Part shown: piece after piece, positions 22,599 through 34,527 of the stretch
Layout: every line of letters starts with the position of its first letter
Numbering within the stretch: position 1 is the first letter of the stretch
Assembly: GCF_022376445.1 (NCBI RefSeq)
Contig: NW_025954998.1
Coordinates: 1-64,000, forward strand
DNA: 64,000 nt
Direction of reading: 5' to 3'
From: Fomitopsis serialis
Taxonomy: Eukaryota > Basidiomycota > Agaricomycetes > Polyporales > Fomitopsidaceae
The notes under the pieces: generated by a model
The model's input: the letters and a program-made list of their open reading frames with translations, nothing else
Databases searched by the model: none
Told to the model about the DNA's origin: nothing
Program-made: the position numbers and the translations under genes

Positions 22599-23607
22599 TA
22601 GGGTTGCGTATGAAAGTGCCCTGTAACTTACATGTAAGTTGTTTACACGTATTTTACATGTATAATACTGGTAAGTTACCTGACCCAATATCGGACATGT
22701 AAGAAAGTGTAAGTTAGTAATGTCACGTGCTAGATGTCTCGCACAGTCTTGCCTGGCGTGTGCTACTTGGCCTGCTTGTTGAGTCCCGAACAACCATATT
22801 TGGTACAGCCCTACAGTGAGAACTGAGAAGGCTGGGTGGGGTGAAGATGCACTAGTAGAGTACTCGTTCTGATGTCCTATGACCGATGGTTTCCTTTCGC
22901 GGAGACGTTATCCGTTTTAGGCAGGTGTTGCCACTGGCGCTCGCACCTCACCCACTGGCAAGGGGATACACCATGTACATATGTACCTGCTGGGTTCCAA
23001 TTTGTTCACGAGCAGTTCAAACTTGAGAAGGTTCACAAGATCATATTTTTGTGTGGCAGTATGCCTAGGGTTCTGTTGGGACGAGAATATTAGCATCGTA
23101 CTCATTGAGCGCCTCCTCGGCGCCTACGCGATGTATCCTCGCAGCCCGACTCGGAAAGTGAGATCGAATGGACAGAATATGACATGCTGACAAGCAGTTG
23201 GTATATTCTTTGGGACTGAGGGGCCAATGCCAAGAATAATTGCATGCGGAAGCTCAACCGAATCAATGTACTTGCTGTACTTATTGTAAGTGTAGCGCTC
23301 GGCCGCGATCGTTGTGGCTGCAGTCGCGCAGAACCGCGGAGGGCGTGAATGAGCGAGAAATGCACAAAGATGTTGATGACTCAGCACTCAGTGCCCAGTG
23401 CTCAACCGAGCACCGACGCGAGAACTGGAACATAATATTAGTGCGAAAACCAGAATTGAAAACGTCGCCTCCGACGCCCTGGAAGCAATCACGTGATCAC
23501 GTGATCGCCTGTTACTTACTGTATAAAACACTGTACAAAACCGACATTCTGGAGGAGTTATTTACCTACCGGTAAGTTACCGCCCTCGAGTTTCTTACGC
23601 AACCCTA
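22599..23607. mobile_element. Non-autonomous hAT-type element, 1009 bp
   Basis: Ends are inverted repeats TAGGGTTGCGTA.GAAA, with a second shared block GTAACTTAC about 30 bp in. The flanks are a perfect 8-bp direct repeat CTGTGAAC at 22591-22598 and 23608-23615. This is the hAT pattern. No transposase frame is present. The left subterminal region holds repeated (A)ACTTAC/GTAAGTT words, including an ACTTACATGTAAGT palindrome near 22626, typical of transposase-binding sites. The ends are unlike those of the element at 1980, so it is a different family. Confidence 0.87.
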
Positions 23608-23615
23608 CTGTGAAC

Positions 23616-25288
23616 CAACCTCCGTCCTATTCATCTTGCTTTTTGCCTCATGCATCTGTGCGCAGATTCTATCGTCGCTGTTATGCTATGCCAGAACTGA
23701 TACATGGCACCCGGTGTGGGAGCTCCGCTAAAAGCCTGTGGGAATTTCACGGACGACAGTGACATCTTCAAGTTCGCAAGCTGCGGCGCTGGTGGCATTC
23801 ACGGGACTTCCTGATCTCGCAGCGGGACCATCGCAGGCATTTGAAACGTATATTTCAACACAGTTCAGAATGCTGGAGAGTGGTATCGTGCGTACACATA
23901 CACACAGCTGATGTGACCCAGGCCATGCCAGCGTATAGCACAGTGGTTGGAGACCACTGACGTTGTCCGGAAGTGTGCCCCCGATCCGCTGCTTCCGGAT
24001 GCATGCGAAATTGATACCTTCTACGATTCCTTTCGACAGCCGACTGGGACGACATGCTAGCGTCGGGGACAATTCCAGAGTGATGTTGTTCGCTGGCAAT
24101 CTTGCTTCCGTATGATGATAACGCCCCAAGCTTACAGATAGGTGAATCTTGCGGCTGAAAAGCGTGAAATTGTCACATCGGGCATGTGGAGCTGGATACG
24201 GGGCGCTGCTGGTGGATGCCCCAGGTAGAAGGTACGCACATTCCCGGCAACATCAAAGATACCTCCAACAAATATTCTTGGCCGCTGTTTAGCATCCCCG
24301 GGCACGCGAAGTCCCTTTAACTTGGAACAAGATCAGTAAGGTACGAACAGCCATGCTCAGTCATACATGACAATGTCAGTCTCACGCGAATCGTCGAATT
24401 GCTGGGCCAGAGTTTCTAAGGTTGCGAACCGTTGTGTCTGTATTGCTACCATAAGCAATCTACACTTCATTTACCGGAGGAAGCATCGCAAATGTATCGT
24501 CTAGTGCACCTTAATCGACATCGACATTGCCACAGTGATTTCCAAGCGTCCTTCCATCGCCCAATATTGATGGAATCCCGCCAGACGGTCTGCTCACATG
24601 AACATTGGTTCCTTGGCGGTACTGAATGCGACAAAGCCGCTTACCAAGTCCCTTCCAGGGGCCCACCTGGAAGTTGCTTCGGACGCATCTTCCGCCGCGA
24701 TGCACAAGGGCATTGAACAGCAAAGCTCCTGCAAGAAATGGTCGCACACAAGGTCATCAAGACGAGCATCCGACCATTCACCGGCGCCAGGGCCTCCGGC
24801 GGCCGCCCATACCGGCAACCCTCGCTCCACTCACACCCAGGAGCGTCAAACACTTGTAGCTCGGCGGTACCGATATGTACCAGGGTCAGCTGTCGTCCTC
24901 CATCTGCCCGAGTCCGAGATACAGGGTCCCCGACGTCTGCGACGAGTAGCGGGTGCAAATTGCATTCTGGCGAGTGATTCGAATCAATTTGTCTCTCATG
25001 CGACTCAAAATGCATGCAGCGTGAAGTCCATTCACTCCCGCTCTGCGCATGGCCTGCACATCCAAATTGAAACGCATCTCGGCTCTGTGCTGGGCGCTTG
25101 CACCATCGAGCGCCCAGGGCATGCTCGGCCCGGCACCGGGAAATACCGCACGTCGATATCACCGTGAGAGGCGGCCCGGCGGACCGTTTGGGCCCCCCGT
25201 CGCCTCCGTCGCCATAAGTACCTGCTGCCGATGCACAAATCCCGGTCATATACCTCCCTCCCCGTTCGCCTACCGTCCTCTTTCAGTC
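23616..25288. other. Unassigned stretch with possible decayed minus-strand coding
   Basis: Minus-strand frames overlap from 25249 to 23728 with changes of frame. Pieces such as RIFVGGIFDVAGNVRTFYLG and LVHIGTAELQVFDAPG have protein-like composition. I cannot join them or name a family. A decayed secreted enzyme is one guess only. Confidence 0.35.
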
Positions 25289-26596
25289 ATGCAGAACGGA
25301 ACCGCGAACGGCCACCACGTCGTACGGCCTCTAGTGCCCGGCATCTTCGCCCCAATCCCGACGTTCTACCAGCCGGAGACGGAGGATCTCGGTGCGTTCA
25401 CTTTCCCCACCTTTCCTTTGCGTTGGTTTCGTAATTTGGTGGGGACTAAGGCTGACATCGGTCTGCCCCGTGCCTACCCATATTTGCGCAGATCTCGAGA
25501 CACTCGCGAAACATGTCGTGCGTGCGGCCAAGGGGGGCGTGCGCCCACTGCTCGCTGGGTCGATGGGCGAGGGCGTGCACTTGACGCACAGCGAGCGCGT
25601 TGCGCTCATTAAGGCTGCGCGGGTAGCGTTGGACGAGGCAGGCTTCGAGACGATGCCGATCATCGCTGGTACGGGTACAGGGAGTACGCGTGAAACGGTC
25701 GAGCTGTGCAAGGAGGCTGCAGCAGCGGGTGCGGACTACACAATCGTCATCACAAGCGGATACTTCGCCGGCGTGCTCGGCAGTCACAAGAAGGCGCAGA
25801 AGGCGTTCTTCAAGGAGGTCTCGGAGAAGAGCCCTATTCCTGTGATCATCTACAACTGTGAGTGACCGAGCCGTTGCGGATTCACCCAGCAATACTCATC
25901 ACACGCGATATTTGTCAGACCCTGGTGCGAGCGGAGGCATTGACCTCGATTCGGATACTATCACGGAACTGGCAGCAGAGTGCCCCAACCTTTGTGGTGT
26001 GAAACTCACGTCAGTGCAATGTGTCCTTGCTCTCCGAAAGCAGCTATTGACTCAACTCAAACAGCTGCGGAAACGTAGGTAAGCTCACGCGGATCTGCGC
26101 AACAGTTTCCGAGGATTCATTCTCTTCGCTGTATCCCCGGACAAACGCGAACGCTCCGTTCCTTGTCCTCGGCGGGTTCGTCGACTTCCTCCTCCCTGCA
26201 TCGTATGCCAACGCGCATGGCGCCATCACCGGTCTGGGCAATGTCGCTCCCGTGAGTGGTCACCTGCAGCTGTGCTGATAACGGTCCCTCATGATCACCT
26301 CATAGTACACGCTCGTCAAACTCTACGAGTTGACCGTGGCCGTCCACAAAGATCCGTCACTCCTCCCGGAGGCCCAACGCCTCCAGGGCATCGCTGCCCG
26401 CGCAGACTTCACCATTGCCAAGGCAGGCATCTCCGGAACGAAGGCTCTCATGGAGAAGCTGTACGGCTATGGTGGTCTCCCGCGCAAACCCCTCCCGCCC
26501 ATCGAGCCTGAGGCCTTTGAGGCGCTCTGGGCACATCCCCACGTCCAGGATATCGTGAAGGTTGAGCGAGAACTCAACGGCAAGAGTGCACCATAG
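25289..26596 (+). CDS. DHDPS/HOGA-family class I aldolase
   Basis: TIM-barrel lyase of the dihydrodipicolinate synthase family. Fungi make lysine by another route, so the likely reaction is 4-hydroxy-2-oxoglutarate aldolase or a sugar-acid aldolase. Exons: 25289-25391, 25492-25857, 25919-26009, 26065-26251 and 26306-26596, summing to 1038 nt (345 aa) with all phases in agreement. Motifs are the GSMGEGVHLTHSER turn (family GxxGE), AGTGTGSTRETVEL, IIYNYPGASGG with the catalytic-triad Tyr, and GVKLT with the Schiff-base lysine at about residue 185. No targeting signal is obvious. The neighbours do not suggest a pathway. Confidence 0.9.
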
Positions 26597-29500
26597 ACGT
26601 TTGCGATACGATGTGTCGCAGGACGTCCGTGGGCTGGATCGCAGCCGATATACGACTTAAACGAGACGCATGAGATGGAGAGATACGAGGCGCGCTATAC
26701 ACACTGTATTTCGTTGTACAAGACATGTATTCTTTGACGTATCCCATCATGATGATCAATGACCTGCACGGGTATGTAATACCGCGGAGATGCTGATGCC
26801 AGGTTATACGTACTACTGTCCAGCTCTGTCCGCTCGCTGCCCATGCGACCTTGCGGATCTTGCGTCGGTTCAGTCGCGGAGTTACCGCTGAAATCCGTAA
26901 GCGTCAAAAGCTCTTCCGGAGCCTGCGAGTCGGTAGATGCGAGCTCAGCTGCGTGACGCGCAGTGGTTCCGGGACGCTTATGCTCACCGTATGCTCACAT
27001 GCATCAAGCCGGTCACTTTGCGGGGTCGAGGTGGATGCGGGGTTGAACAATCGATGTGAGTCCCGTGCTGCGCGAGAAAGTTCAACAAGGTCAATCTCTT
27101 GCTCCCGGGCCGTGCACAACATTGAAGATCCGCGCTGAGCATAGATAAGTTAGTGACTGGATTTGTGGAGACGGTTTGGAGACAGACGCAAACCCCTCGG
27201 AGGGCCATGATGGGAGAACTCTGACCAGGAACCGCTTGCCTGCCGGGTGCTGAGACTCACCGAAAAGGAAGATGATTGAGTGTTGGACGCCCAGCGCTGG
27301 CGATGTCGTAAAACAAGGTGTTGTTGCATGACTGAAGAGATGCAACGGGATAATCTATCTTGTTTGCGTGCTTGTGTTTTGAGAGTCGTCGGTACGCGTC
27401 CGTGGGCGTCAGCATGAACGTAGAGAAAGTACATGGTCTGGAGCTCACAAGATTACTGAAGTGAATGCCATTGAAGATCGGGAAACGGCCGCTTGAGACA
27501 GTACCGCACAATGGTGGGTGCGATTTGCAACGACCCGACAGACCTATTGCATGGTGTGACGTGTCCTCCTGACCGAACGAAATCTCCCATCCAGCCCAAC
27601 ACTTGAAAATCAACTCAAGCTTAAAGCGCGAGATGCCCAGCGAGCAATTGACATACACCATACCGCGAGATGTGGCGCCGTGATCAATGGAAACGATTCA
27701 GTCAGCCGCATCGCGGGATGACAGCAACGGGAATGTGCGTCGCCTGTACTATCAATGGTGGTGAGTGCCAGCGCAGAATCTGCAGCAGGGGCTCACTGTT
27801 GACAGAGGAGGTCATTTGAAGGCCAGGCGGTGTATAGAGTCGAGAATGAGACTGAGATCCCCGGCTAACATGACTGGCGAGACGTGACAGTCACCGGCGA
27901 CCCTGGACAAGTTGGGATCATCCTGCCGCGAACTTACGTACGAGCTTCTTGTGCCGCTGTGTCGGTTGCTCTTGTTGTCGCCACTTTGTACTGGTCGATA
28001 CCTCATAATATCTTCGATGCCATTGACGTGACACGACGACTCAGAGATGCGGCTGACTGGCGCAAAGCTGCGAAAAACTCGTCTTTGCGCCGTTTGCGGA
28101 TTGCAAGGCGCCGACAACTTTATTCGACACACTGGCAGTAAAGGCGCCGATACATTCAGATCCGGGGCTCGTATCGCATCGCTAACGATGGTGAGAGCGG
28201 CGAACAAACCTTATGAACGGTTCCTCTCCTGCCATACTCCTTGCGTTCTGGGCGAAGTCTCTGGCGCGCCAGCAAGTAGCCACGGTACGTTTTGCGGCAT
28301 AGCGGCACATCCGCGTGGTACTGGTAGGTCCAGTCCAGGTGGTGGAATAGAGTTCGAAACGTCGTGATGTGTCTGCTTGCAGGTCCTAGATGTCCACGTG
28401 TAACCAAGTTCGACGGACGCGAGGACTATGGATATGGACGTACGTTCGATGCAGGGGTGCGCACGGGCAGAATGCCACTCCCGGGCCCTTCATACTGCCG
28501 GTGGGATCTAACACAGACAAAAATGCTCGTGAGTACAGTTATCATGAATGACGATGCTCGGAGATGTACTGCTCGAATCATGCACCGTTACCGCGTAAGC
28601 GGGGGTAGTCGAGCCAATGCCTGAAGTGCGAGAGCATATGAATCGGGGCCATGGTACACTACCTTGCACTTGGCGGAGAGCTGGAGCGTTGTACCGTGGT
28701 CCCGAATCTTCCATTCTCATGGTATGTATTGTGACGAGTGCCCATGAAGGTTCTCGGCACAGTACATATGAGAAGGAAGATCGAGACCAGTGTGCGATAG
28801 TCAAACCTTCGAGGTTGGCGCGATGGCAATGCTAGTTCCTTGAAGAGACGGTGTCCATCAGCTCTGAGGGTGTCTTACCCATCTTTGGGGGGTGGGCATA
28901 ACAAAGGTGATGATGTCGGCTGGTAGACGATCAGCGCATTAATGGGTGGGAGTGTCGAGATGTTCTATCACAGACTTACTGTGGACGGTCAGAGCAACAG
29001 GGTTGCCCTCAGTGACACCGTCGCGTCGAGGTGCTCTGTCGGGTGGGCGATATGTGGGCGGGCGTTGTGTCCGAGGGAGGTGCAGGCTCTTCTGCCAGAG
29101 CCTCGCTCTTATATTGTGAACGGGCTAAAGACCATCACAAACGTTTAAACACCGCCTCACAAGCATCGATATCGATTTGCATCGTCCACTGGTTGTCTTC
29201 CGCGCTGAGGCTGCGAGCGCACTATCGGGCCGGTGAGAGACCATACGTGCATGGTGCGGCGAGGGCACTTGATGTGCTAGTCATCCGCCGGCCGCTCCAC
29301 GAGCAGAGACAGACATCCCTGTAATGCCGCAAAGATTGCCACCGAGGTTGACCCTCGATCCCATGGTCGTTCAAGGGCATGCTTGTGCGAGGCATGCTTG
29401 ATCAGACTAGGCAGCGAGGAGATCCTCCGAGTCGACCCTCTCACCCTCACCTCTTCCTTCCAATTGGATCCCCCCTAATACTCGCGGTGCCAAGCATGCG

Positions 29501-30453
29501 GCTCACCTGTTTCACAGCACCAGCCAGTAGTGGACGTGCATGCGCTCCCCTGTGAAAGGCGAGCTGATCAGCGATAAGTGGCGACCACAAGGTCGGGAGA
29601 TTGGATGCGTTCGATGGCGTTTCCGCAGATCGCTTGTCGTTTTTGGTGTTCTTGCGCAACAAAGGGGAATCAGAGCAGGTCTACCGCCGTAGTTTGGTAT
29701 AGGGGGGAGGGGAAGCCAGGTCGAGATGACTGGTCCAGTTCGAAACCTCGACCGAAGTGGCCGTTCCGGTGGCACGGAAACATGTGACTGAAAGCGGACA
29801 AAGGGGACAAGAAACTGCTTCACCAGTGGCTCTTCCAATTCTGACACTGAATCCTGGATGTGCGTGACTTCGGCGCAGCCTTCCCTCCTGGCTCCCGTGG
29901 ATTAATGTCCGCTTGTTCACGCAGGCCGTACAACTGCTCCCGGCACACTTCGGGAGAACTGGAGTCTCGCTGCCAGACAGCACGCCGATTCTTTCATGCC
30001 ACCACGCTCAGCAATTCAGTCCTAACGTGCGCGAACGGCGAGGTTCTGCGCTCTGTTTTGACACTCGTACACGCCCCACTCACTCTGACAGTAATACGCG
30101 GGGTCAATTGAACCACCGATAGGTTCGCTCATAACACGAGGGAGACAGACGCCACCAAACTGGAGTCCTCCTTACGACATTCGTACGTGTGCCTGTTCAT
30201 CATGGACGCTGACGCCGCCCGGTTCGGAAGTCTCAAACAGAGTTTTGAGTCTGACTGCCTCGGCGCGGTCCGAGCAACGAGGCGGGTCAGACGTTCCCGG
30301 ATAGTAAGTTGGTTCCGAACCAGACTACCGTATGTCATCCGCCCGATTTGGACTACCCGCCTGGGCGCACGACACATCCGCCCATCCGTGCTTCCGCAAA
30401 GCCTATAATATTTACAACCTGCAGACAATGCTCTGACCTTCACAGACGACACC
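26597..30453. other. Long gene-poor stretch
   Basis: Minus-strand frames at 27257-27661 (134 codons) and 27812-28207 (131 codons) are the longest; neither has recognisable motifs or a joinable exon structure. The rest is short frames on both strands. I see no repeats with clear ends. Confidence 0.4.
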
Positions 30454-31224
30454 ATGACCTCCACGATGACAACGCTTATGCCCCCGCCTCTGCACATCCA
30501 AGTTAGAGATGCGCAAGTTGTGCCGGTACCAACCGTGAGTCGGAGTATTTACCGGGGGTTTCTGTGTCTGATTTCTCGGTTCCAGAACGTAGACACGCGC
30601 AAGCCGTCCCCTCCCCAAGCTGATGCCCTCGTATCGATGATCCGCTCCCTCACGCTCGACGACGACTACTTCGAGCGACGAGCCTTGCGCTCCACCTGCA
30701 TACAAAAGACCCCGGTAGACGACTTCCATCCGCAGTACAGCGAGATAATACCGGGTCTTTTCGTCGCCGACATGTACACCGCGACCTCGCCTGCCGTCCA
30801 CCGCGGTCTAGGGGTCACGCACGTCGTCTCCGTGCTCAAGCAGGACTGCCCGCGGTTCTGGCAGAATCTGCAGCATGTCTGCGTTCCCATCGAAGACTCG
30901 AGGTCCGCCGGGTTACTGGGTCACCTTGACTTCATCACGGATTGGATCCAGCATGCGTTGGAGCGCGGCGGCCAGGTAATGGTACACTGCGTGTGGGGCA
31001 TGAGCCGGAGTGCAAGCGTTGCAATCGCGTTCCTCATGGCGACAAGGAGGATGTCACTGGACGACGCCTTTAGGCATGTTGTTTCAAGGCGCAAGATTGT
31101 CCGGCCAAATAGCGGATTCATGCAACAGCTCAAGGTCTACGAGCGGATTCTGAGGGCGAGGGAAGAGAAATCAAAGCGAGTGCAAAGGGTGTTCGCATCC
31201 ATGAAGATACAGGAGTGGCGCTAG
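30454..31224 (+). CDS. Dual-specificity protein phosphatase
   Basis: Removes phosphate from Tyr and Ser/Thr of proteins such as MAP kinases (family knowledge). Exons 30454-30534 and 30586-31224, giving 239 aa. The intron (30535-30585) is 51 nt, a multiple of three, and has no stop, so an unspliced mRNA would still encode a full protein 17 residues longer. The catalytic domain covers about residues 73-220: EIIPGLFVADMYTA at the start, THVVSVLK, the general acid in IEDSRSAG, and the P-loop VHCVWGMSRSAS (HCx5R) with the nucleophile Cys at about residue 162. NSGFMQQLKVYE ends the domain. A short basic helix forms the C-terminus. No docking domain is recognisable. Confidence 0.88.
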   Translation: MTSTMTTLMPPPLHIQVRDAQVVPVPTVSRSIYRGFLCLISRFQNVDTRKPSPPQADALVSMIRSLTLDDDYFERRALRSTCIQKTPVDDFHPQYSEIIPGLFVADMYTATSPAVHRGLGVTHVVSVLKQDCPRFWQNLQHVCVPIEDSRSAGLLGHLDFITDWIQHALERGGQVMVHCVWGMSRSASVAIAFLMATRRMSLDDAFRHVVSRRKIVRPNSGFMQQLKVYERILRAREEKSKRVQRVFASMKIQEWR

Positions 31225-32338
31225 AGACACGATTTGAAGGAGCCGAAATCTGACGGTGTACGACTACTCTTGACGTTGCAACTCGAACCTTCACGCGTGC
31301 ACGCCGTGTTGCCATATGATCGCGTGCCGATTACAGGAAGTTTTGTAAGCGTATCTCGTTGATGATGTAGCCAGTGTGAGATGTCGGTCTTTCGGAGAGG
31401 TAATCTTGAAACCCAGCACATATCGTTTCGGTTGGCAGCGTAACGGTCAGTTATTCTTGCAACATCGTGTATTCGCCTCGCGTGCTCATTGCTTCCTGTC
31501 TCAGCGTGCTTCAAGGGGTCATGGCCTCAGTCATTGGACGGTGCAGCCATTGAAGGCACGTCGCGGACGAGTCTACAACCTCTACTCGGGATTTCATTGG
31601 ACGATGCACTACTCGTATTGTCCGCGAAGACGGTTGGATCAAAGTGCACTGTTCATCGCAAAACTACCCGACAACTTGAACACCATTGCCCCACAGTGGG
31701 ACGAACACGCGCTATCATCTGAGACTAGTAAATGCCGGGATGGTTTGGTCAGAACTCAGGACACGTCGAACTTCAATGGAAACCCTTTTAAAGGTTGATT
31801 ACATGCACCGGGCGGTGCGTGAACGACCTCTATAGACAAGCTAAAGTATCAGTATATTAGTATGCGTAGACAGGCCAGCGTACTACTTACTGGGCCCCGG
31901 GTTGTTAGACGCCAGGCTACACACATGTAGGAGAGCACGTGCGTTGCCAGTGTACCTCAGTGCTACTCCTTTTCCACTACTTATCCCGCGTAATAGCGTG
32001 CAGAACTTGAAGATCGTGGCAATGAATGGTTCGACTTGAAACTTCCGAGACTTTTGTACCGACTTTAAGGCCTTGAGGGGTCAAGATCTCGAGAGATCCC
32101 GAACCAAGAACGAAGTATTAATCTCATTTTACTATACTGAAATCAGCTGCGGGGCTGATAGGCACAGTCAGCCGCTGTTGTCGAGTCCGGGGCTCGTGCG
32201 ATAGCTGCAGTACGCAGCTGAGTTGGTTGGCAACAACCCCTCTCCCCTTAAACAACATCTAAAGTGCGTGATTTGTGCATATTCTCGCTCCAGTTCTGAC
32301 AGTCTCTTCTGCGTAGTACTGTTCTACGCATTTCGGGC
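31225..32338. other. Intergenic; no gene seen
   Basis: A plus-strand frame at 31376-31798 (140 codons) has uneven composition and no motif. The right end is the promoter of the M20 peptidase gene. Confidence 0.45.
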
Positions 32339-33867
32339 ATGGCGGAAGCAGCGCACACGATCTCTCGTACCTTAACGCCGGAACAGATAGCTGCAATTAA
32401 GCAGGCGACCTGGGACGTATTGCCCCAGTGCCAGGAATTCCTCACGTCACTAATTCGAATCGACACCACGAACCCACCAGGGAAGAATTACCCAGAGTGC
32501 GCGAAGCTAATCGGCGACACACTCATTAGACTGGACTCGGAGTACGCTGTGGAGTATGTCGAGGTGCCGTCAGACCAGCTATCGACTCTCGCACCCATGG
32601 GTTCAGGCCTCCCACGCGTCAACGTCATAGGCAGATTGTCCGGTACTCAAGGGATATCTGGGAAGACGTTGCACGCCAATGGCCACTTCGACGTGGTCCC
32701 GATAGGATCCCCGAAGAACTGGAAGTATCCACCCTTTGGCGGCGAGGTGCATGGCGGCAGAATGTACGGACGTGGTACCGCTGACATGAAGGGTGGGATC
32801 GCTGCTCAGGTCCTGACAATCGTATTTCAGAAGTCCAGTCAGATACTCACGAGCGTCACCTCAGATTTTCGCAGTCGAGGCTATCCGTAGAGCCGGGCTG
32901 AAACTGAAAGGGAACATCGAACAATCTGGGGTTGTTGACGAAGAAACGACTGGCGTACACAATGCCGGGATGGGCTATCTCGTCGATAATGGATACATCC
33001 GGGCTGACAGGATTGACGCCATCGTCATCACCGAGCCCTTGAACACAACCAATGTGTGTTGCGGACGTAGGTTCTTCCCTGTCACCTCTCTTGTCAAGAG
33101 AAGTTTCATGTTCCCTCCGTCAGACCGCGGCACTATTTGGGGAACAATCACATTTCGGGGCCGATTGTCCCATGGATCCATGCCTGGCCTTGGCGTCAAC
33201 GCGCTGCATCATGCATGTTCGTTCGTACATCTTGCGACCACCACGATTTCGCCCAATTTGGCGCCCCTCAGCGATGCCAACGTTATCCCGCCAGTAGCGC
33301 GTGTCCCATCTCTGGCGTTCACCATTTTACAAGCCGGGGAGAACATCAACTCCGTGCCCGACGTCGCTGTTCTCTCCTTCGACCGCCGTCTCGTCCCAGG
33401 GGAGACGCTTGCAGATGCGCGGAAACAGATCTTCGACGTCCTGGAGTCGATGAAGAAGACGCCAGGATTCGAAGAATTGGACTACGAGTACAAGGAAGAC
33501 TACCACACCGAAGCAACCTGGGTCGACCCAAACCTCCCGATCTCGCTCGTCTTCCGAGATGCCATAAAGGTAGTCACCGGTCAAGAAGCCGGGGTCGTGT
33601 GCTCGCCTGGCAGCGACGATCAAGTGAGGAGCTTGCGATATTCTGTGGCTCAAGAGGCCGTGATTCTCATACTAACTTATGGATTTGCAGCGCTTCCCCG
33701 TCCATAGCCTCACGCCGCCTATACAATCCACCATTGTGTATGGTCCGGGCTATATTTCCGAAGCCCATATCGCCGACGAGAGCATAGACATAGAGAAGGA
33801 GCTCCGCGTTGGTATGGAGGTCATGGCTCTCGCCTTCGCCAGCTTCCTCGGTGTAGAACAAGCGTAG
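32339..33867 (+). CDS. M20-family metallopeptidase (ArgE/DapE/carboxypeptidase-like)
   Basis: Zinc-dependent hydrolase of the acetylornithine deacetylase / succinyl-diaminopimelate desuccinylase group. The fungal proteins are usually annotated as acetylornithine deacetylase-like, and the substrate is not known. Exons 32339-32809, 32865-33057, 33124-33623 and 33691-33867, 1341 nt, 446 aa, all phases agree. The metal site is GHFDVVP (His near residue 116 and Asp two later), GRGTADMKGG supplies the bridging Asp, and the catalytic Glu lies in SGVVDEETTG. The dimerisation domain starts at RGTIWGTITFRGRLSHGSMPG. The final metal ligand is the His of YISEAHIADESI. No signal peptide, so cytosolic. Confidence 0.9.
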
Positions 33868-34527
33868 AATTGTATTGGAACAGGAGGTAGTTAATCAACC
33901 TCAGTGTGGCGCAGTTTTGTCATCTTGCTCAGGTCGCATGCTCGACACAATGCTTCTGCTTACTGTAAACGTTGCAATCACCTGACGACGTTAAACATTC
34001 ACAGTGTGACAAAACATCGCTCGAGGCTCGAGCTCACACGACCTATGTATATTACTCAACTTCAAGCTGACAACCACAAATGTAGAGCGCTTCCACATCC
34101 CACGCATTCGATCCCCTATGATGAATTGTCTCCAGGTTCTGTCTTACAAGTGAGCACAAGTGAGCGAAAGTACGCCCAGTTGGCAGGTGCAATACGAGAG
34201 GATTAGCATACGGGGCTGCGTCAGCTCGTTCTCAGGCTCACCATATCGTTCGCACACATTCACCAAGCAAAGCATCATCACTGAGCAATCCAGAGAAGAG
34301 AAGCACGGGAAAACACTCACTGCCACCGTAGATCGTAGGCCGAGCTGCGTCCGAACAGTACGCATCGACGCACGGAACAAAATTCGTTCCGAGGCTCCGA
34401 GGGAGTTTCGCCAGCAGGGAGCTTGCAAAGAGCACAGAAGAAATGGATGTATACTACACAAAATGACGATTAACATACAAGATCTGTCAAGGTGGCGTGC
34501 TAGACGTTTGAGGTCGGTGCCGCGAGC
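33868..34527. other. Convergent intergenic region
   Basis: Between the stops of the M20 peptidase (plus) and the transporter (minus). No gene seen. Confidence 0.5.

Noticed and set aside
23728..25249. Minus-strand secreted enzyme gene
   Set aside because: Frames overlap and change without splice sites that fit; no family recognised, so reported only as unassigned.
26695..28207. F-box or similar gene on the minus strand
   Set aside because: Only scattered leucine-rich pieces; no F-box start and no joinable exons.
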